Shown here in pieces: positions 34,087-42,314 of a stretch of DNA of 64,000 nucleotides. Within the stretch, counting starts at the first letter, position 1, and the number at the start of each line of letters is the position of its first letter. This stretch comes from Streptomyces scopuliridis RB72 (lineage in GTDB: Bacteria; Actinomycetota; Actinomycetes; Streptomycetales; Streptomycetaceae), in the NCBI RefSeq assembly GCF_000718095.1, contig NZ_JOEI01000011.1:106100-170099 (forward strand), read 5' to 3'. The notes under the pieces were generated by a model, which saw only the letters and a program-made list of their open reading frames with translations, was not told where the DNA came from and did no database searches. A program made the position numbers and the translations under genes.

Positions 34087-34443
34087 TCAGCGGCGGCCGA
34101 GCCGGCGCTCGCCCTGCGCGCCGGTCGCGTAGGGCAGTCCGTAGTGCGAGAAGATCCGCGGTTCGTCCTCGGCGAGCAGCTCCCCGTCGGTATCGATCGA
34201 CGGGGCGTCCTTGGCGAGTTTCCGGTCCCACGGGACCTTCAGATAATTCGGTCCGACAGTGGCCGCGGCCAGCGGGACAAAGACCAGCCGCCGTTTCGTG
34301 GGCAGACCGATCGTGACCGTGGCGAACGACGGGGCGTCCGTCGCGGTGTCGACGTAGATGGCTTCCAGCGAGCCGATCTTCCGCTTTTCGGCATCGACCA
34401 CAGCATGGCCGCGCCACTCCCGGATGTCCTCAGCTTCGAACAT
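34087..34443 (-). CDS. PRC-barrel domain protein
   Basis: A 118-residue protein. DIREWRGHAVVDAEKRKIGSLEAIYVDTATDAPSFATV is a typical PRC-barrel start, and RRLVFVPLAAATVGPNYLKVPWDRKLAKDAPSID completes the small beta-barrel. Such proteins bind RNA, protein or photosynthetic complexes; in Streptomyces many are stress-induced and of unknown role. ATG at 34443; a TTG two codons earlier is also possible. It is alone on its strand, convergent with the lipase gene. Confidence 0.82.
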   Translation of the reverse strand: MFEAEDIREWRGHAVVDAEKRKIGSLEAIYVDTATDAPSFATVTIGLPTKRRLVFVPLAAATVGPNYLKVPWDRKLAKDAPSIDTDGELLAEDEPRIFSHYGLPYATGAQGERRLGRR

Positions 34444-34650
34444 GAGCAACTCGCCTCTCCTCTGCTTATCCTCTGCTTATCCGTATGTTCATGGCAGTAC
34501 CCGGCGGGGGCATCGGACCGATGCCGACCGCGTCCGTATCCGCCGTTCGGGGATGGCGGACGGTTACACTCGAAAAACATTCCCGGTCGGTGTACGAAAT
34601 TCACACAGCCGGCTCAAGACGGTCGTGATCGACCCGAAAGGCGTGGCTGA

Positions 34651-35712
34651 ATGCCGATCCATCCCTCAGGTGAACCCGCGGTTCTCGAAAAGCGGCGGGA
34701 AGCCGGCAGTGATTTCGCCTGCCTGGCCAGGAAAATGACCGCGGCCGGTCTGATGCGCCGGCGTCCCGGGTACTACCTGGTGCGGATGTCACTCATCGCC
34801 GCGTGCTACGCGGCCGGCTGGGCGGCCTTCGCCCTCCTCGGCGACAGCTGGTGGACGCTCGCCGTCGCCGCGTTCCTCGCGGTCGTCTTCGGACAGGTCG
34901 CCCTCGTCGCGCATGACGTGGGGCATCGCCAGGTCTTCCGGCTGCGCCGGGCCAGCGCCTGGGCGGGCCGGATCGCCGGGAATCTCGGTATCGGCATGGG
35001 ATACGGCTGGTGGCAGGACAAGCACTCCCGGCACCACGCCAATCCGAACCACGTGGAGCTGGATCCGGACGTCGAGCCCGACGTACTGGTGTGGACCCGC
35101 GGTCAGGCGCGCGCGGCCAAGGGGCTGCCCCGGCTGATCGGCGGCTCGCAGGCCTATCTGTTCTTCCCGCTTCTCGCGCTGGAGGGCATCAACCTCCATG
35201 TGGCCGGGGTACGGGCGCTGGCGGACCGTTCGCTGAAGCAGCGGCGCCAGGAGGGTCTGCTGCTCTTCACCCACTTCGCGCTCTATCTCGGCGCGCTGTT
35301 CGTGGTCCTGCCGCCCGGCAAGGCGGTGGCCTTCCTCGCCGTCCACCAGTGTCTGTTCGGCCTGTACCTGGGCTCGATCTTCGCCCCCAACCACAAGGGC
35401 ATGCCCACCCTGACCGGCGACGACCGCCCCGACTTCCTGCGGCGCCAGGTCCTCACCTCGCGCAATGTGCGCGGCGGCTGGTTCACCGATCTCGCGCTGG
35501 GCGGGCTCAACTACCAGATCGAGCACCATCTCTTCCCGAGCATGCCCACCCCGCATCTGCGCCGGGCGCAGCCCGTCGTCCGGCGCTACTGCCAGGAGCT
35601 CGGGATCGACTATCTGGAGACGAGTCTCCTCACCTCCTACCGCCAGGCGCTCAGAAGCCTGCACGACGCGGGCGCCCCACTGCGGTCGGCCGTGGCCGTC
35701 ACCAAGGCGTGA
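34651..35712 (+). CDS. Membrane fatty-acid desaturase
   Basis: A 353-residue di-iron membrane desaturase. The three histidine boxes are present: HDVGH (88-92), HSRHH (125-129) and QIEHH near 290. Hydrophobic pairs lie at about 45-85, 165-180 and 195-250. It resembles acyl-lipid or acyl-CoA desaturases of the DesA3/Delta-6-like group, which add a double bond to membrane fatty acids, often in the cold. No electron-transfer partner lies alongside. AAAGGCG about 10 bp upstream supports the ATG. Confidence 0.93.
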   Translation: MPIHPSGEPAVLEKRREAGSDFACLARKMTAAGLMRRRPGYYLVRMSLIAACYAAGWAAFALLGDSWWTLAVAAFLAVVFGQVALVAHDVGHRQVFRLRRASAWAGRIAGNLGIGMGYGWWQDKHSRHHANPNHVELDPDVEPDVLVWTRGQARAAKGLPRLIGGSQAYLFFPLLALEGINLHVAGVRALADRSLKQRRQEGLLLFTHFALYLGALFVVLPPGKAVAFLAVHQCLFGLYLGSIFAPNHKGMPTLTGDDRPDFLRRQVLTSRNVRGGWFTDLALGGLNYQIEHHLFPSMPTPHLRRAQPVVRRYCQELGIDYLETSLLTSYRQALRSLHDAGAPLRSAVAVTKA

Positions 35713-35761
35713 GCGGGAAAAGTACTGGTGGGTGCGCGGGGCGTACGGGCATCCTGGCCGC

Positions 35762-36250
35762 ATGTTGATCAGGGAAGCCACCACCGAGGACTGGCCCGCC
35801 ATCTGGCCGTTCTTCCACCGGATCGTCGCCGCCGGCGAGACCTTCACCTACCCCCTCGGGCTCAGTGAGACCGACGGGCGCGACATGTGGCTCGTCGCGC
35901 CTCCGAACCGTACCGTCGTCGCCGTGGACGACGGGGGCACGGTCCTGGGCACGGCGAAGATGAACCGGAACCACATGGGCAACGGCTCGCACATCGCGAG
36001 CGCGAGCTACATGGTCGACCCGGCGCACGCGGGGCGCGGGGTGGGCAGGGCGCTCTGTACGTACACGATCGACTGGGCCCGTGCGGCGGGGTACCGCGCG
36101 ATGCAGTTCAACGCCGTCGTCGAGACCAACGTGCACGCGGTGAAGCTGTACCGGTCGCTCGGCTTCGAGGTACTGGGCACGCTCCCGGAGGGCTTCCTGC
36201 ACCCGGCGCACGGCTATGTCGGGGTGCACATCATGCACCGCGCGCTCTGA
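35762..36250 (+). CDS. GNAT-family N-acetyltransferase
   Basis: A 162-residue GCN5-related acetyltransferase. ASASYMVDPAHAGRGVGRALCTYTIDWARAAGY contains the acetyl-CoA loop (R/Q-x-x-G-x-G/A as AGRGVGRA), and AVKLYRSLGFEVLGTLPEGF is the closing strand typical of the family. The pattern resembles phosphinothricin-type acetyltransferases, but substrate is not predictable. It follows the desaturase by 49 bp on the same strand and may share its transcript. The stop codon lies within a small hairpin. Confidence 0.9.
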   Translation: MLIREATTEDWPAIWPFFHRIVAAGETFTYPLGLSETDGRDMWLVAPPNRTVVAVDDGGTVLGTAKMNRNHMGNGSHIASASYMVDPAHAGRGVGRALCTYTIDWARAAGYRAMQFNAVVETNVHAVKLYRSLGFEVLGTLPEGFLHPAHGYVGVHIMHRAL

Positions 36251-36256
36251 GAGCGC
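36242..36256 (+). terminator. Small hairpin at the end of the GNAT gene
   Basis: GCGCTC-TGA-GAGCGC includes the GNAT stop codon in its loop and is followed by TTCT. Weak, between convergent genes. Confidence 0.35.
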
Positions 36257-36274
36257 TTCTCCGAACGAGAGGCC

Positions 36275-36646
36275 CTAACGGTCCTGGAGCACGGACAGGA
36301 TGTTCCCCGCCGGGTCCGTGAACCACGCGATGTACGGGCCGCCGCCCCGGAAGATGCCCTTCTCGTCCGCTTCCATACCGGGGTAGCGCTCGAAGGTCAC
36401 GCCGCGGCGGCCCAGTTCGTCCACCGCCGTGTCGATGTCGTCCACCGGGAAGTTGAGAATCGTGAACGACGCGGGTGTGTGACCGGGCTTCGGGTAGACG
36501 AGCACGGCGGCGCCGCCCGCGAGACGCAGACGCAGCAGGCCGTGCTCCTCTTCCACCTTCAGTCCCAGCGTCTCGCCGTAGAACTGCCGGGCCTTCTCGA
36601 TGTCGTCCACGGCGAATCCGCTGAACGCTCTGCTGTTGCCGAACAT
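36275..36646 (-). CDS. VOC-family (glyoxalase-like) protein
   Basis: A 123-residue VOC-fold protein. Two beta-alpha-beta-beta-beta modules are visible: [25 protein letters not shown] and [23 protein letters not shown], ending [17 protein letters not shown], where Asp-Pro-x-Gly-Asn is the family ending. Metal ligands of true glyoxalase I are not all clear, so a bleomycin-resistance or dioxygenase-like role is equally possible. It is monocistronic and convergent with the GNAT gene. Confidence 0.88.
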   Translation of the reverse strand: MFGNSRAFSGFAVDDIEKARQFYGETLGLKVEEEHGLLRLRLAGGAAVLVYPKPGHTPASFTILNFPVDDIDTAVDELGRRGVTFERYPGMEADEKGIFRGGGPYIAWFTDPAGNILSVLQDR

Positions 36647-36755
36647 GACGGCCGTCCTTCCTCGATAAAGGCTGTCGAAGAGGTAGACGCCCGCGGCGTC
36701 CGGGACTCATCGGCCGTTCCGGCGGCCGATACGGCGAGCGCTTACGGGCACACGC

Positions 36756-37439
36756 TTACGGATGCGGCCGTCGGGCCGGGATGAAGGACGCGCCCAGGCC
36801 GAGCCAGGTGGCGGCGTAGAGCCATCCGCCCACGACATCCGTGGCCCAGTGCACCCCGAGATAGATCCGGCTCAGCCCCACGGCGACGGCCCAGCAGACG
36901 AGGAGCGCGATGAGCACGCCTCTCAGCCATCCGGGGATCGCGTGGGACCGGCGGCCGAGGCGTACGAGGCCCCAGATCAGCAGACCCGCCGCCAGCGCCG
37001 ATGTGGTGGTGTGCCCGGAGGGGAACGCGTAACCGGAGGCATGGGTCAGCCAGTCCGCCATCGGTGGCCGGGGACGGGCCACCGCCGCCAGGAGGCCATA
37101 GCGGGCGGCCTGCCCCGCGAGGAGGAACACCAGCGCGCCGGCCGCCGCCAGCAGCCGGTGCCGCGGATCGCGGCCGGCGAGCAGCCCGGCCACGACGGCG
37201 CAGAGATAGGGGTACGGCCCGGTGCCGCTCGCTGTCACGGCCCGCGCCGCCGTGACGCCCGCCGGGGACGAGCGGTGCCCCAGCGACCAGTCGAGCGCGT
37301 CCGTGTCCAGTGGGAACGGGGCGCCGCTGCGGCCGGTCACGAGCACGGCCAGCAGGGCGAAGGCCGCGGCGCAGAGCGCGGTGACGGTCAGCGGCGCCGT
37401 ACGGACGGCTCTGCGGACCGGCGGTGCGGCACGGCTCAC
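36756..37439 (-). CDS. PAP2-family membrane phosphatase, second of the operon
   Basis: A 227-residue phosphatase with five or six helices. Motif C2 is PSGHT (in YAFPSGHTTTSA) and C3 is SRIYLGVHWATDV with SR-x5-H-x3-D. Motif C1 is altered: only ARYGLLAAVARPRPP is seen, lacking the Lys of K-x6-RP at the expected place. GTG start overlapping the previous stop by 4 bp. PAP2 membrane enzymes dephosphorylate undecaprenyl pyrophosphate, phosphatidate or similar lipids. The third gene of a DedA-PAP2-PAP2 operon, which points to lipid-carrier phosphate recycling. Confidence 0.87.
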   Translation of the reverse strand: MSRAAPPVRRAVRTAPLTVTALCAAAFALLAVLVTGRSGAPFPLDTDALDWSLGHRSSPAGVTAARAVTASGTGPYPYLCAVVAGLLAGRDPRHRLLAAAGALVFLLAGQAARYGLLAAVARPRPPMADWLTHASGYAFPSGHTTTSALAAGLLIWGLVRLGRRSHAIPGWLRGVLIALLVCWAVAVGLSRIYLGVHWATDVVGGWLYAATWLGLGASFIPARRPHP

Positions 37440-38077
37440 CGCCGGGCCACCAGCGGGCGCAGCGGGGTGTCATGGAGCCGTTCGGCCAGCGGAGCGGTAC
37501 GTCGCGCGAGGCTCATCAGCGCCCAGGCCACGACCGTCCCGACCAGCAGCCCGAGGACGACATCGTGCGGGTAGTGTGCCCCGACCCAGACCCGTGATCC
37601 GGCCATCAGCAGCGCGGCCGGGACCGCGACGGCCGCGAGCGCGCGGTCGACGAACAGCAGCGCGACGGCCGCCGCCGCCGCGATCGCGGCGTGGTTGCTC
37701 GGCAGCGACCAGTCCCCCAGCGGAGGGCAGGCCTCGATGGTGATGGTGTGCAGCGTCTGGCAGGGCCGCTGCTCCCGCATCACCGACTTGAGGGCCAGTC
37801 CGGCGACGTATGCCAGGACCAGTACGAGGGGCGCGGCGAGCGCCATGACGGGCCGCGCCGAGAAGCGCGGGGCCGCGGCCGCCGGCCGGGCGCGCCACCA
37901 CGCGGCCAGCAGGAGCGCGCCGAAGAAGACCAGACCGTACGTGGACCAGAGGGAGACGGCGGTGTCCAGCCAGCCGGGCGAGTGGTCCGCCAGGCCGGTC
38001 ACGGACCTGTACAGGCCCTCGTCGAACCACCGGTCCTCGGACGCGGACGCCGTCCCCGCCCACGCGCTCGCCGTCAA
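37436..38077 (-). CDS. PAP2-family membrane phosphatase, first of the operon
   Basis: A 213-residue integral membrane phosphatase. All three motifs are present: KSVMREQRP (C1), PSNHAA (C2, Asn instead of Gly) and SRVWVGAHYPHDV (C3). The catalytic His is that of C3, with the C2 His as acid. Helices cover most of the chain. BcrC-type enzymes of this fold turn undecaprenyl pyrophosphate into the phosphate carrier on the outer face of the membrane. It overlaps DedA by 4 bp at its start and the second PAP2 gene by 4 bp at its end, so the three are translated as a block. Confidence 0.9.
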   Translation of the reverse strand: MTASAWAGTASASEDRWFDEGLYRSVTGLADHSPGWLDTAVSLWSTYGLVFFGALLLAAWWRARPAAAAPRFSARPVMALAAPLVLVLAYVAGLALKSVMREQRPCQTLHTITIEACPPLGDWSLPSNHAAIAAAAAVALLFVDRALAAVAVPAALLMAGSRVWVGAHYPHDVVLGLLVGTVVAWALMSLARRTAPLAERLHDTPLRPLVARR

Positions 38078-38781
38078 CGCGCCTCCTCGGGGGACTCGGA
38101 CACGGATCCGGCGGCTCCGGTCCCGGCCGGGGATGTGCCCGCCCGGCGCGAGCGCAGTACCTCCAGGGCCAGCGGAATGAGCGAGATGATCACGATCACC
38201 GCGACGATGGGCAGCAGATAACGGTCGACGTTGGGTACGGACGAGCCGAGCGCGTATCCGGCGAGCACGAGACCGACGGTCCAGACCACGCCGCCGAGGA
38301 CCTGCCAGAGCGTGAAGAGGCGTGCGGGCACGTTCAGGGCGCCGGCCAGCGGGTTCAGCACGGTGCGTACGACCGGGACGAAGCGGGCGAGCACGATGGC
38401 CTTCGCGTGGCCGTACCGGTCGAGCAGTTCCTCCGCGCGGGCCGCTCCCTCGTGGAGCTTGCGGGCGCGGCTGCGCGCCAGCAGCGCCCGGCCGCCCCGT
38501 CGGCCGATCCAGTAGCCGGTCTGCGCGCCCAGCAGCGCTCCGAGGACCGAGGCGATCAGGACCTGCGGGAGCGAGAGATGCGAGGTCCCGTTCGCGCCGG
38601 AGACACAGAGCAGCCCCGCGGTGAAGAGCAGCGAGTCCCCGGGGAGGAAGAAGCCGACGAGGAGGCCGGTCTCGGCGAAGAGGACGAAGGCGATGCCGAG
38701 GGCGCCGAACGCGGAGAGCAGTGATCCCGCGTCGAGAAGGTTCACTGCCTGCGGCATCGTCGCGAGGGCGGATACGTCCAT
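38074..38781 (-). CDS. DedA-family (VTT domain) membrane protein
   Basis: A 235-residue polytopic protein of the DedA/VTT family, members of which (UptA-type) flip undecaprenyl phosphate back across the membrane. The signature E-T-G-L-LVGFFLPGDSLLF lies near 37-55 and ARFVPVVRTVLNPLAG near 131-147, with the functional Glu/Asp and Arg residues present. First gene of the operon with two PAP2 phosphatases. Its start lies about 66 bp from a pair of BlaI-type palindromes shared with the divergent blaI gene. A joint role in carrier-lipid recycling is strong inference. Confidence 0.93.
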   Translation of the reverse strand: MDVSALATMPQAVNLLDAGSLLSAFGALGIAFVLFAETGLLVGFFLPGDSLLFTAGLLCVSGANGTSHLSLPQVLIASVLGALLGAQTGYWIGRRGGRALLARSRARKLHEGAARAEELLDRYGHAKAIVLARFVPVVRTVLNPLAGALNVPARLFTLWQVLGGVVWTVGLVLAGYALGSSVPNVDRYLLPIVAVIVIISLIPLALEVLRSRRAGTSPAGTGAAGSVSESPEEAR

Positions 38782-38843
38782 TGAAGGGCTGCTCCCATAA
38801 TGGTGGACGGAGGATGGACAGAGGTGTCCCGCTGACGATCTGA

Positions 38844-38880
38844 TTGACTACAGTTCTGTAGACGGTCTACTTCACTGTAG
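38844..38880. promoter_or_regulatory. Two BlaI-type operators over the blaI/dedA intergenic promoter
   Basis: CTACAGTTCTGTAG at 38848-38861 and CTACTTCACTGTAG at 38867-38880, centres 19 bp apart. For blaI the -35 TTGACT (38844-38849) overlaps the first and a -10-like TCTACT (38866-38871) overlaps the second. This arrangement predicts autorepression and control of the divergent DedA operon. Confidence 0.7.
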
Positions 38881-38906
38881 ACGAAGAGAACGGGAGGAGC
38901 GTTCCC

Positions 38907-39281
38907 ATGGGCGACGACGGCGCGGAGCGGCGGCCGGCGGGGGAGCTGGAAGCCGGTGTGCTCGCCGCGCTGTGGGCGGCCGAGGAGCCGCTCACGCCCG
39001 GACGCGTCCAGGAAGCGCTCGGTGGATCGCTCGCCCGCACCACCGTCACCACGATTCTGTCGCGGCTGTACGAGAAGGGCAGTGTCACGCGCATCCGATC
39101 GGGGCGCGGCTACGCGTACTCCCCGACCGAGGACGCCCCCGGGCTGACCGCCCGCCGTATGCACTCCGAGCTGGCGAAGGACGAGGACCGCAGCGCGGTG
39201 CTCGCCCGCTTCGTCTCCCAGCTCAACGACGAGGACGAGCGGATGCTGCGCTCCCTGCTGGACGGCGGAGAGGCCGGATGA
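38907..39281 (+). CDS. BlaI/MecI-family repressor, second copy
   Basis: A 124-residue winged-helix repressor. LEAGVLAALWAAEEPLTPGRVQEALGG and ARTTVTTILSRLYEKGSVTRIRSGRGYAYSP form the DNA-binding part; AKDEDRSAVLARFVSQLNDEDERMLRSLL is the dimerisation and cleavage part. ATG preceded by GGGAGGAG. It overlaps the M56 protease gene by 4 bp and lies beside two palindromic operators. Similar in layout to the copy at 25176-25610, so the two repressors may cross-regulate. Confidence 0.93.
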   Translation: MGDDGAERRPAGELEAGVLAALWAAEEPLTPGRVQEALGGSLARTTVTTILSRLYEKGSVTRIRSGRGYAYSPTEDAPGLTARRMHSELAKDEDRSAVLARFVSQLNDEDERMLRSLLDGGEAG

Positions 39282-40231
39282 CCTACCTCGTACTGATCCC
39301 GCTGCTGATGCCCTTCCTCGCGGCGCCCGCCGCCTGCCGGGTCGCCGCCGTTCTCCCGCCGCGCCGCGCGGCCTGGCTGCTCACCGCCGCCGCGCTGGTC
39401 CTGGCCGTCAGCAGCTCGGCGGCCCTGGTGCTGCTGGTCGTGCCGGGCGCGTCGTATCTGCCCGCCGTCGCCGTCCTCGGTGAACTCGCCGAGCCGCTGA
39501 CGGCCGGACCGCCTCCGGTGACCATCGCGCTCGCGCTCGTCGCCGGGGCGCTGCTGGTCTGGCGTACGGCGGCCCTCACCGCCGCCGCGCGGCGCGACCG
39601 GGCGGAACTGCGCCGGGCCAGGACCGTCACCGGCGGTACGGACGACGAGCTGGCGGTGGTACGGGACGACCGGCCCGACGCGTACGCGCTGCCGGGGCGC
39701 CCCGGCCGGATCGTCGTCACCACGGGCATGCTGCGCGCTCTGGAACCGCCCGAGCGTGAGGCGCTGTTCGCCCATGAACGCGCCCATCTGCGTGGCCGTC
39801 ACCATGTCCTGCTCGCGGCGGCGGAGCTGGCGGCGCTCTGCCACCCCGCCCTGCGCGCGCTGCGTGAGCCGCTCGGCTACGCGCTGGAGCGCGCCGCGGA
39901 CGAGGCCGCCGCGGCGGCCGTCGGCGACCGGCGTCTGGCCGCCCGTGCGATCGGGCGCGCCGCGCTGGCCGCCCGCGGTGTGCCGGGCCTGTCCGGGGCG
40001 GTCAGGCCCCGCACCGTACTCGCGGCGACCGCGGGCCCCGTGCCCCGGCGGGTCGCCGCGCTGCTCGGCACCGGCGCGAGCGGCCGGCCCGCGCTCACGC
40101 CCCGGACCCGCCGCCTCGTCGCGGGCGCCCTGCTGGTGTGCCTGACGCTGTCCGGCGTCTCGGCCGTGGGGGCGGCGAGCGACCTGCACACCCATATCGA
40201 GATCGCGCAGGGAGAGAACCCCGAGCGCTGA
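39278..40231 (+). CDS. M56-family membrane metalloprotease, second copy
   Basis: A 317-residue membrane protease of the BlaR1/MecR1 type. Helices lie near 1-17, 32-56 and 78-100; the zinc motif HERAH is in ALFAHERAHLRGRHH, followed by an acidic region ERAADEAAAAAVGD and a final helix near 282-303. No extracellular sensor domain follows, only a short tail. It starts within the blaI stop codon. It should cleave the repressor on receipt of a signal, but what it senses is not visible. Paralogue of 24192-25172. Confidence 0.9.
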   Translation: MTYLVLIPLLMPFLAAPAACRVAAVLPPRRAAWLLTAAALVLAVSSSAALVLLVVPGASYLPAVAVLGELAEPLTAGPPPVTIALALVAGALLVWRTAALTAAARRDRAELRRARTVTGGTDDELAVVRDDRPDAYALPGRPGRIVVTTGMLRALEPPEREALFAHERAHLRGRHHVLLAAAELAALCHPALRALREPLGYALERAADEAAAAAVGDRRLAARAIGRAALAARGVPGLSGAVRPRTVLAATAGPVPRRVAALLGTGASGRPALTPRTRRLVAGALLVCLTLSGVSAVGAASDLHTHIEIAQGENPER

Positions 40232-40277
40232 CCGGCGGCGCCGTCACCGATAACCCGGGATTCCCCCGTAATCCGCC

Positions 40278-40838
40278 CTACCGGTATATCCGGCCGAACT
40301 CCAAGGTGTCCCCGAAGGAATCATCACCCCCGATCCTCCGGCCCGGATCGCCGCCGTGTCCTCGGTACTCGTGGGCGGAGGCCGGCGCGGAAGCGACCAG
40401 CGGGCGTTCCCGGCGAAGCGGCTCCGGCAGGGCTTCCGGTGTGATCAGAGCCGGCAGCGCGCGGTCCATACGCAGCGCGTCCACCGATTCCGCCAGCAAC
40501 TCGTATTCCGTGGTGTCGTCGCGGGTGGCGACACGGATGAGACGCCCGGCCGCCAAATGCTCGGCGACCATGTCCTGATGGGCCGTGTCGTCCCGCCAGG
40601 TCCGGAGTGTCGTCGGTACGTCCGGCACGCTCTGCGCCACCGGAGTGAGCGCGGCGGCCGGAAAATGTTCGCTTTCCGGGCTGGGATCGAGCCGTTCCGC
40701 GATCCAGGTCGCGCGATCCCGCAACCACCACAGTGCAAGTGCCAGAGTGGGAGCGCGATATGTTCCCAGCGGAACGCCGATACGCTGTCCACCGCTGATT
40801 CCGTACGCGGTGACATGGCACAGGAATTCGTCATGCAC
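40278..40838 (-). CDS. Hypothetical protein
   Basis: A 186-residue soluble protein starting MHDEFLCHVTAYG with a GTG codon and AAGGAGAG upstream. The first 60 residues are mixed helix/strand (APTLALALWWLRDRATWIAERLD), the rest polar. No catalytic motif or known domain is recognised; the tail is Gly/Arg/Asp-rich. It is convergent with the M56 gene and has a 352-bp upstream region to itself. Codon use looks normal for the organism, so it is a real gene of unknown role. Confidence 0.65.
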   Translation of the reverse strand: MHDEFLCHVTAYGISGGQRIGVPLGTYRAPTLALALWWLRDRATWIAERLDPSPESEHFPAAALTPVAQSVPDVPTTLRTWRDDTAHQDMVAEHLAAGRLIRVATRDDTTEYELLAESVDALRMDRALPALITPEALPEPLRRERPLVASAPASAHEYRGHGGDPGRRIGGDDSFGDTLEFGRIYR

Positions 40839-41190
40839 GGCCGCTCTCCTTGCGCCGTTCCGTGGGCCTGATGGCCTGGGCCGCAGTGCTTTTGCAGTGA
40901 CGTTGCGCGGGTGCCGTCGGGCGCCGTGGCGGAGCGATTTCCCGGGGGAGTGGAAAACGACCCTGGAATGCCCGAACTTCCAACTATGAAGCCTTTACTG
41001 ACGTCCTGTCACGACACGGATCCGGCCAGATTCGGAGCGTAATCGCCGCCCCGTATGGCGGAAATTTCATGACACCGCGCCGCGATGGAGCGTCCATTGC
41101 CCTGGGGTCATATGCCAGCATCTGCGGGTACCGCGCGACGCCGGCCTCGCCGGGGTCCGGCAGGTCTCGACGCGATGGAGGACACCCCTC
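40839..41190. other. Intergenic region without a gene
   Basis: Divergent gap of 352 bp between the hypothetical gene and the SRPBCC gene. The middle (about 40920-41080) is somewhat AT-richer and should hold both promoters. I saw no clear hexamer pair, operator or hairpin. Confidence 0.5.
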
Positions 41191-42099
41191 ATGAACACGA
41201 ACCCGCACGACGGCACCCCGTACGACCACACCTGGCACGACATCTCCCAGGACGACACGCTCACGACCGCCCCCGACGGCCGGACCGCCCTGCGGATGGA
41301 ACGCAGGCTCCCGCACCCTCCCGAGAGGGTCTGGGCCGCGCTCACCGAACCCGCCGCTCTCGCCCAGTGGTTCCCCTCCGAGGTGACCGTCGACCTCACC
41401 CCCGGTGGCGCGATGGGCTTCCACTTCCCCGGTGTCAGCGGACCGGGCATGACCGGCACCGTCACGGACGTCGACGAGCCCCGCCTCTTCGCGTTCACCT
41501 GGGGCGCCGACCATCTGAGCTGGTCCATCACGCCCGACGGCGAGGGCTCGCTGCTCACGCTCGTCCACACCTTTGACGATCTTCCCGGCGCGGCGAGCTT
41601 CGCCTCCGGCTGGCACCTCTGCATCACCGCCCTGGCCCAGCTGCTCGCCGGTGGCCCGGTCACCGTCGGCCGTGACACGGGCGAACTGCACGAGACGTAC
41701 GTGCGGCGGTTCGGCCTCGGCCGTGGCACCACCGAGCCGGCCGGGGGCGACACCGCCGGTCCGCGGATCCGGCTGGAACGTCAGCTGGTGCGGCCGGCCG
41801 CGACCGTCTGGGACGTCCTGTCGGCCGGTATCGAGCCGGTGGCGGGCCTGCCCGTCCCCATCGGGTTCACCGCCGAGAACGTACCGGCGGGCCATGTCGC
41901 GGAGGTCCGGGCGCCGAGGTCGCTCACCTACACCTGGCGGCCCGGGGGGTCGGTCACCTGGGAGCTGGGGGAGGGGACGGGGCACGGGGCCCGGCTGGTG
42001 CTGACCCAGACCGGTCCCGAGGGCGCCGACGCGGACGCGGCCCTGGCAGCCTGGCGGACCAGGATCGACCAGCTCGCGGCGGACCTTCTCAAGGTCTAG
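41191..42099 (+). CDS. Tandem SRPBCC (AHSA1-like) protein
   Basis: A 302-residue protein with two START-like folds. The first spans about 36-180 (RRLPHPPERVWAALTEPAALAQWFPS, GTVTDVDEPRLFAFTWG, TLVHTFDD) and the second about 190-300 (RQLVRPAATVWDVLSAG, LTYTWRPGGSVTWELGEG). Such domains bind hydrophobic ligands or Hsp90-type partners; no enzymatic residue can be named. GGAGG is upstream of the ATG. A divergent double copy may reflect an internal duplication, with the second half more decayed. Confidence 0.87.
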   Translation: MNTNPHDGTPYDHTWHDISQDDTLTTAPDGRTALRMERRLPHPPERVWAALTEPAALAQWFPSEVTVDLTPGGAMGFHFPGVSGPGMTGTVTDVDEPRLFAFTWGADHLSWSITPDGEGSLLTLVHTFDDLPGAASFASGWHLCITALAQLLAGGPVTVGRDTGELHETYVRRFGLGRGTTEPAGGDTAGPRIRLERQLVRPAATVWDVLSAGIEPVAGLPVPIGFTAENVPAGHVAEVRAPRSLTYTWRPGGSVTWELGEGTGHGARLVLTQTGPEGADADAALAAWRTRIDQLAADLLKV

Positions 42100-42314
42100 T
42101 GGAGGGATCTCCTCGCGGCCTGAGGGGATGTGGCCGGAAGGAGGCCGTGTGGCGAGTGTGTGACGGCTCGGTAGGGGCCGCCCGATCCGCGCCACCCAGG
42201 TGGAGAGGCGGCGCGAGCCCTGGTTAGGGTGCCTTGAATGTTTGCCCCTCGTTTTCCCCCCACATTTTCTGTAAGAGGCGTGTTCGCTGATCTGGGTTCC
42301 CTCTGGGAGGCCAT

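Noticed and set aside
42221..42240. TTAGGGTGCCTTGAATG, looked like an iron-box half site
   Set aside because: No matching second half and poor agreement with the known iron-box palindrome.
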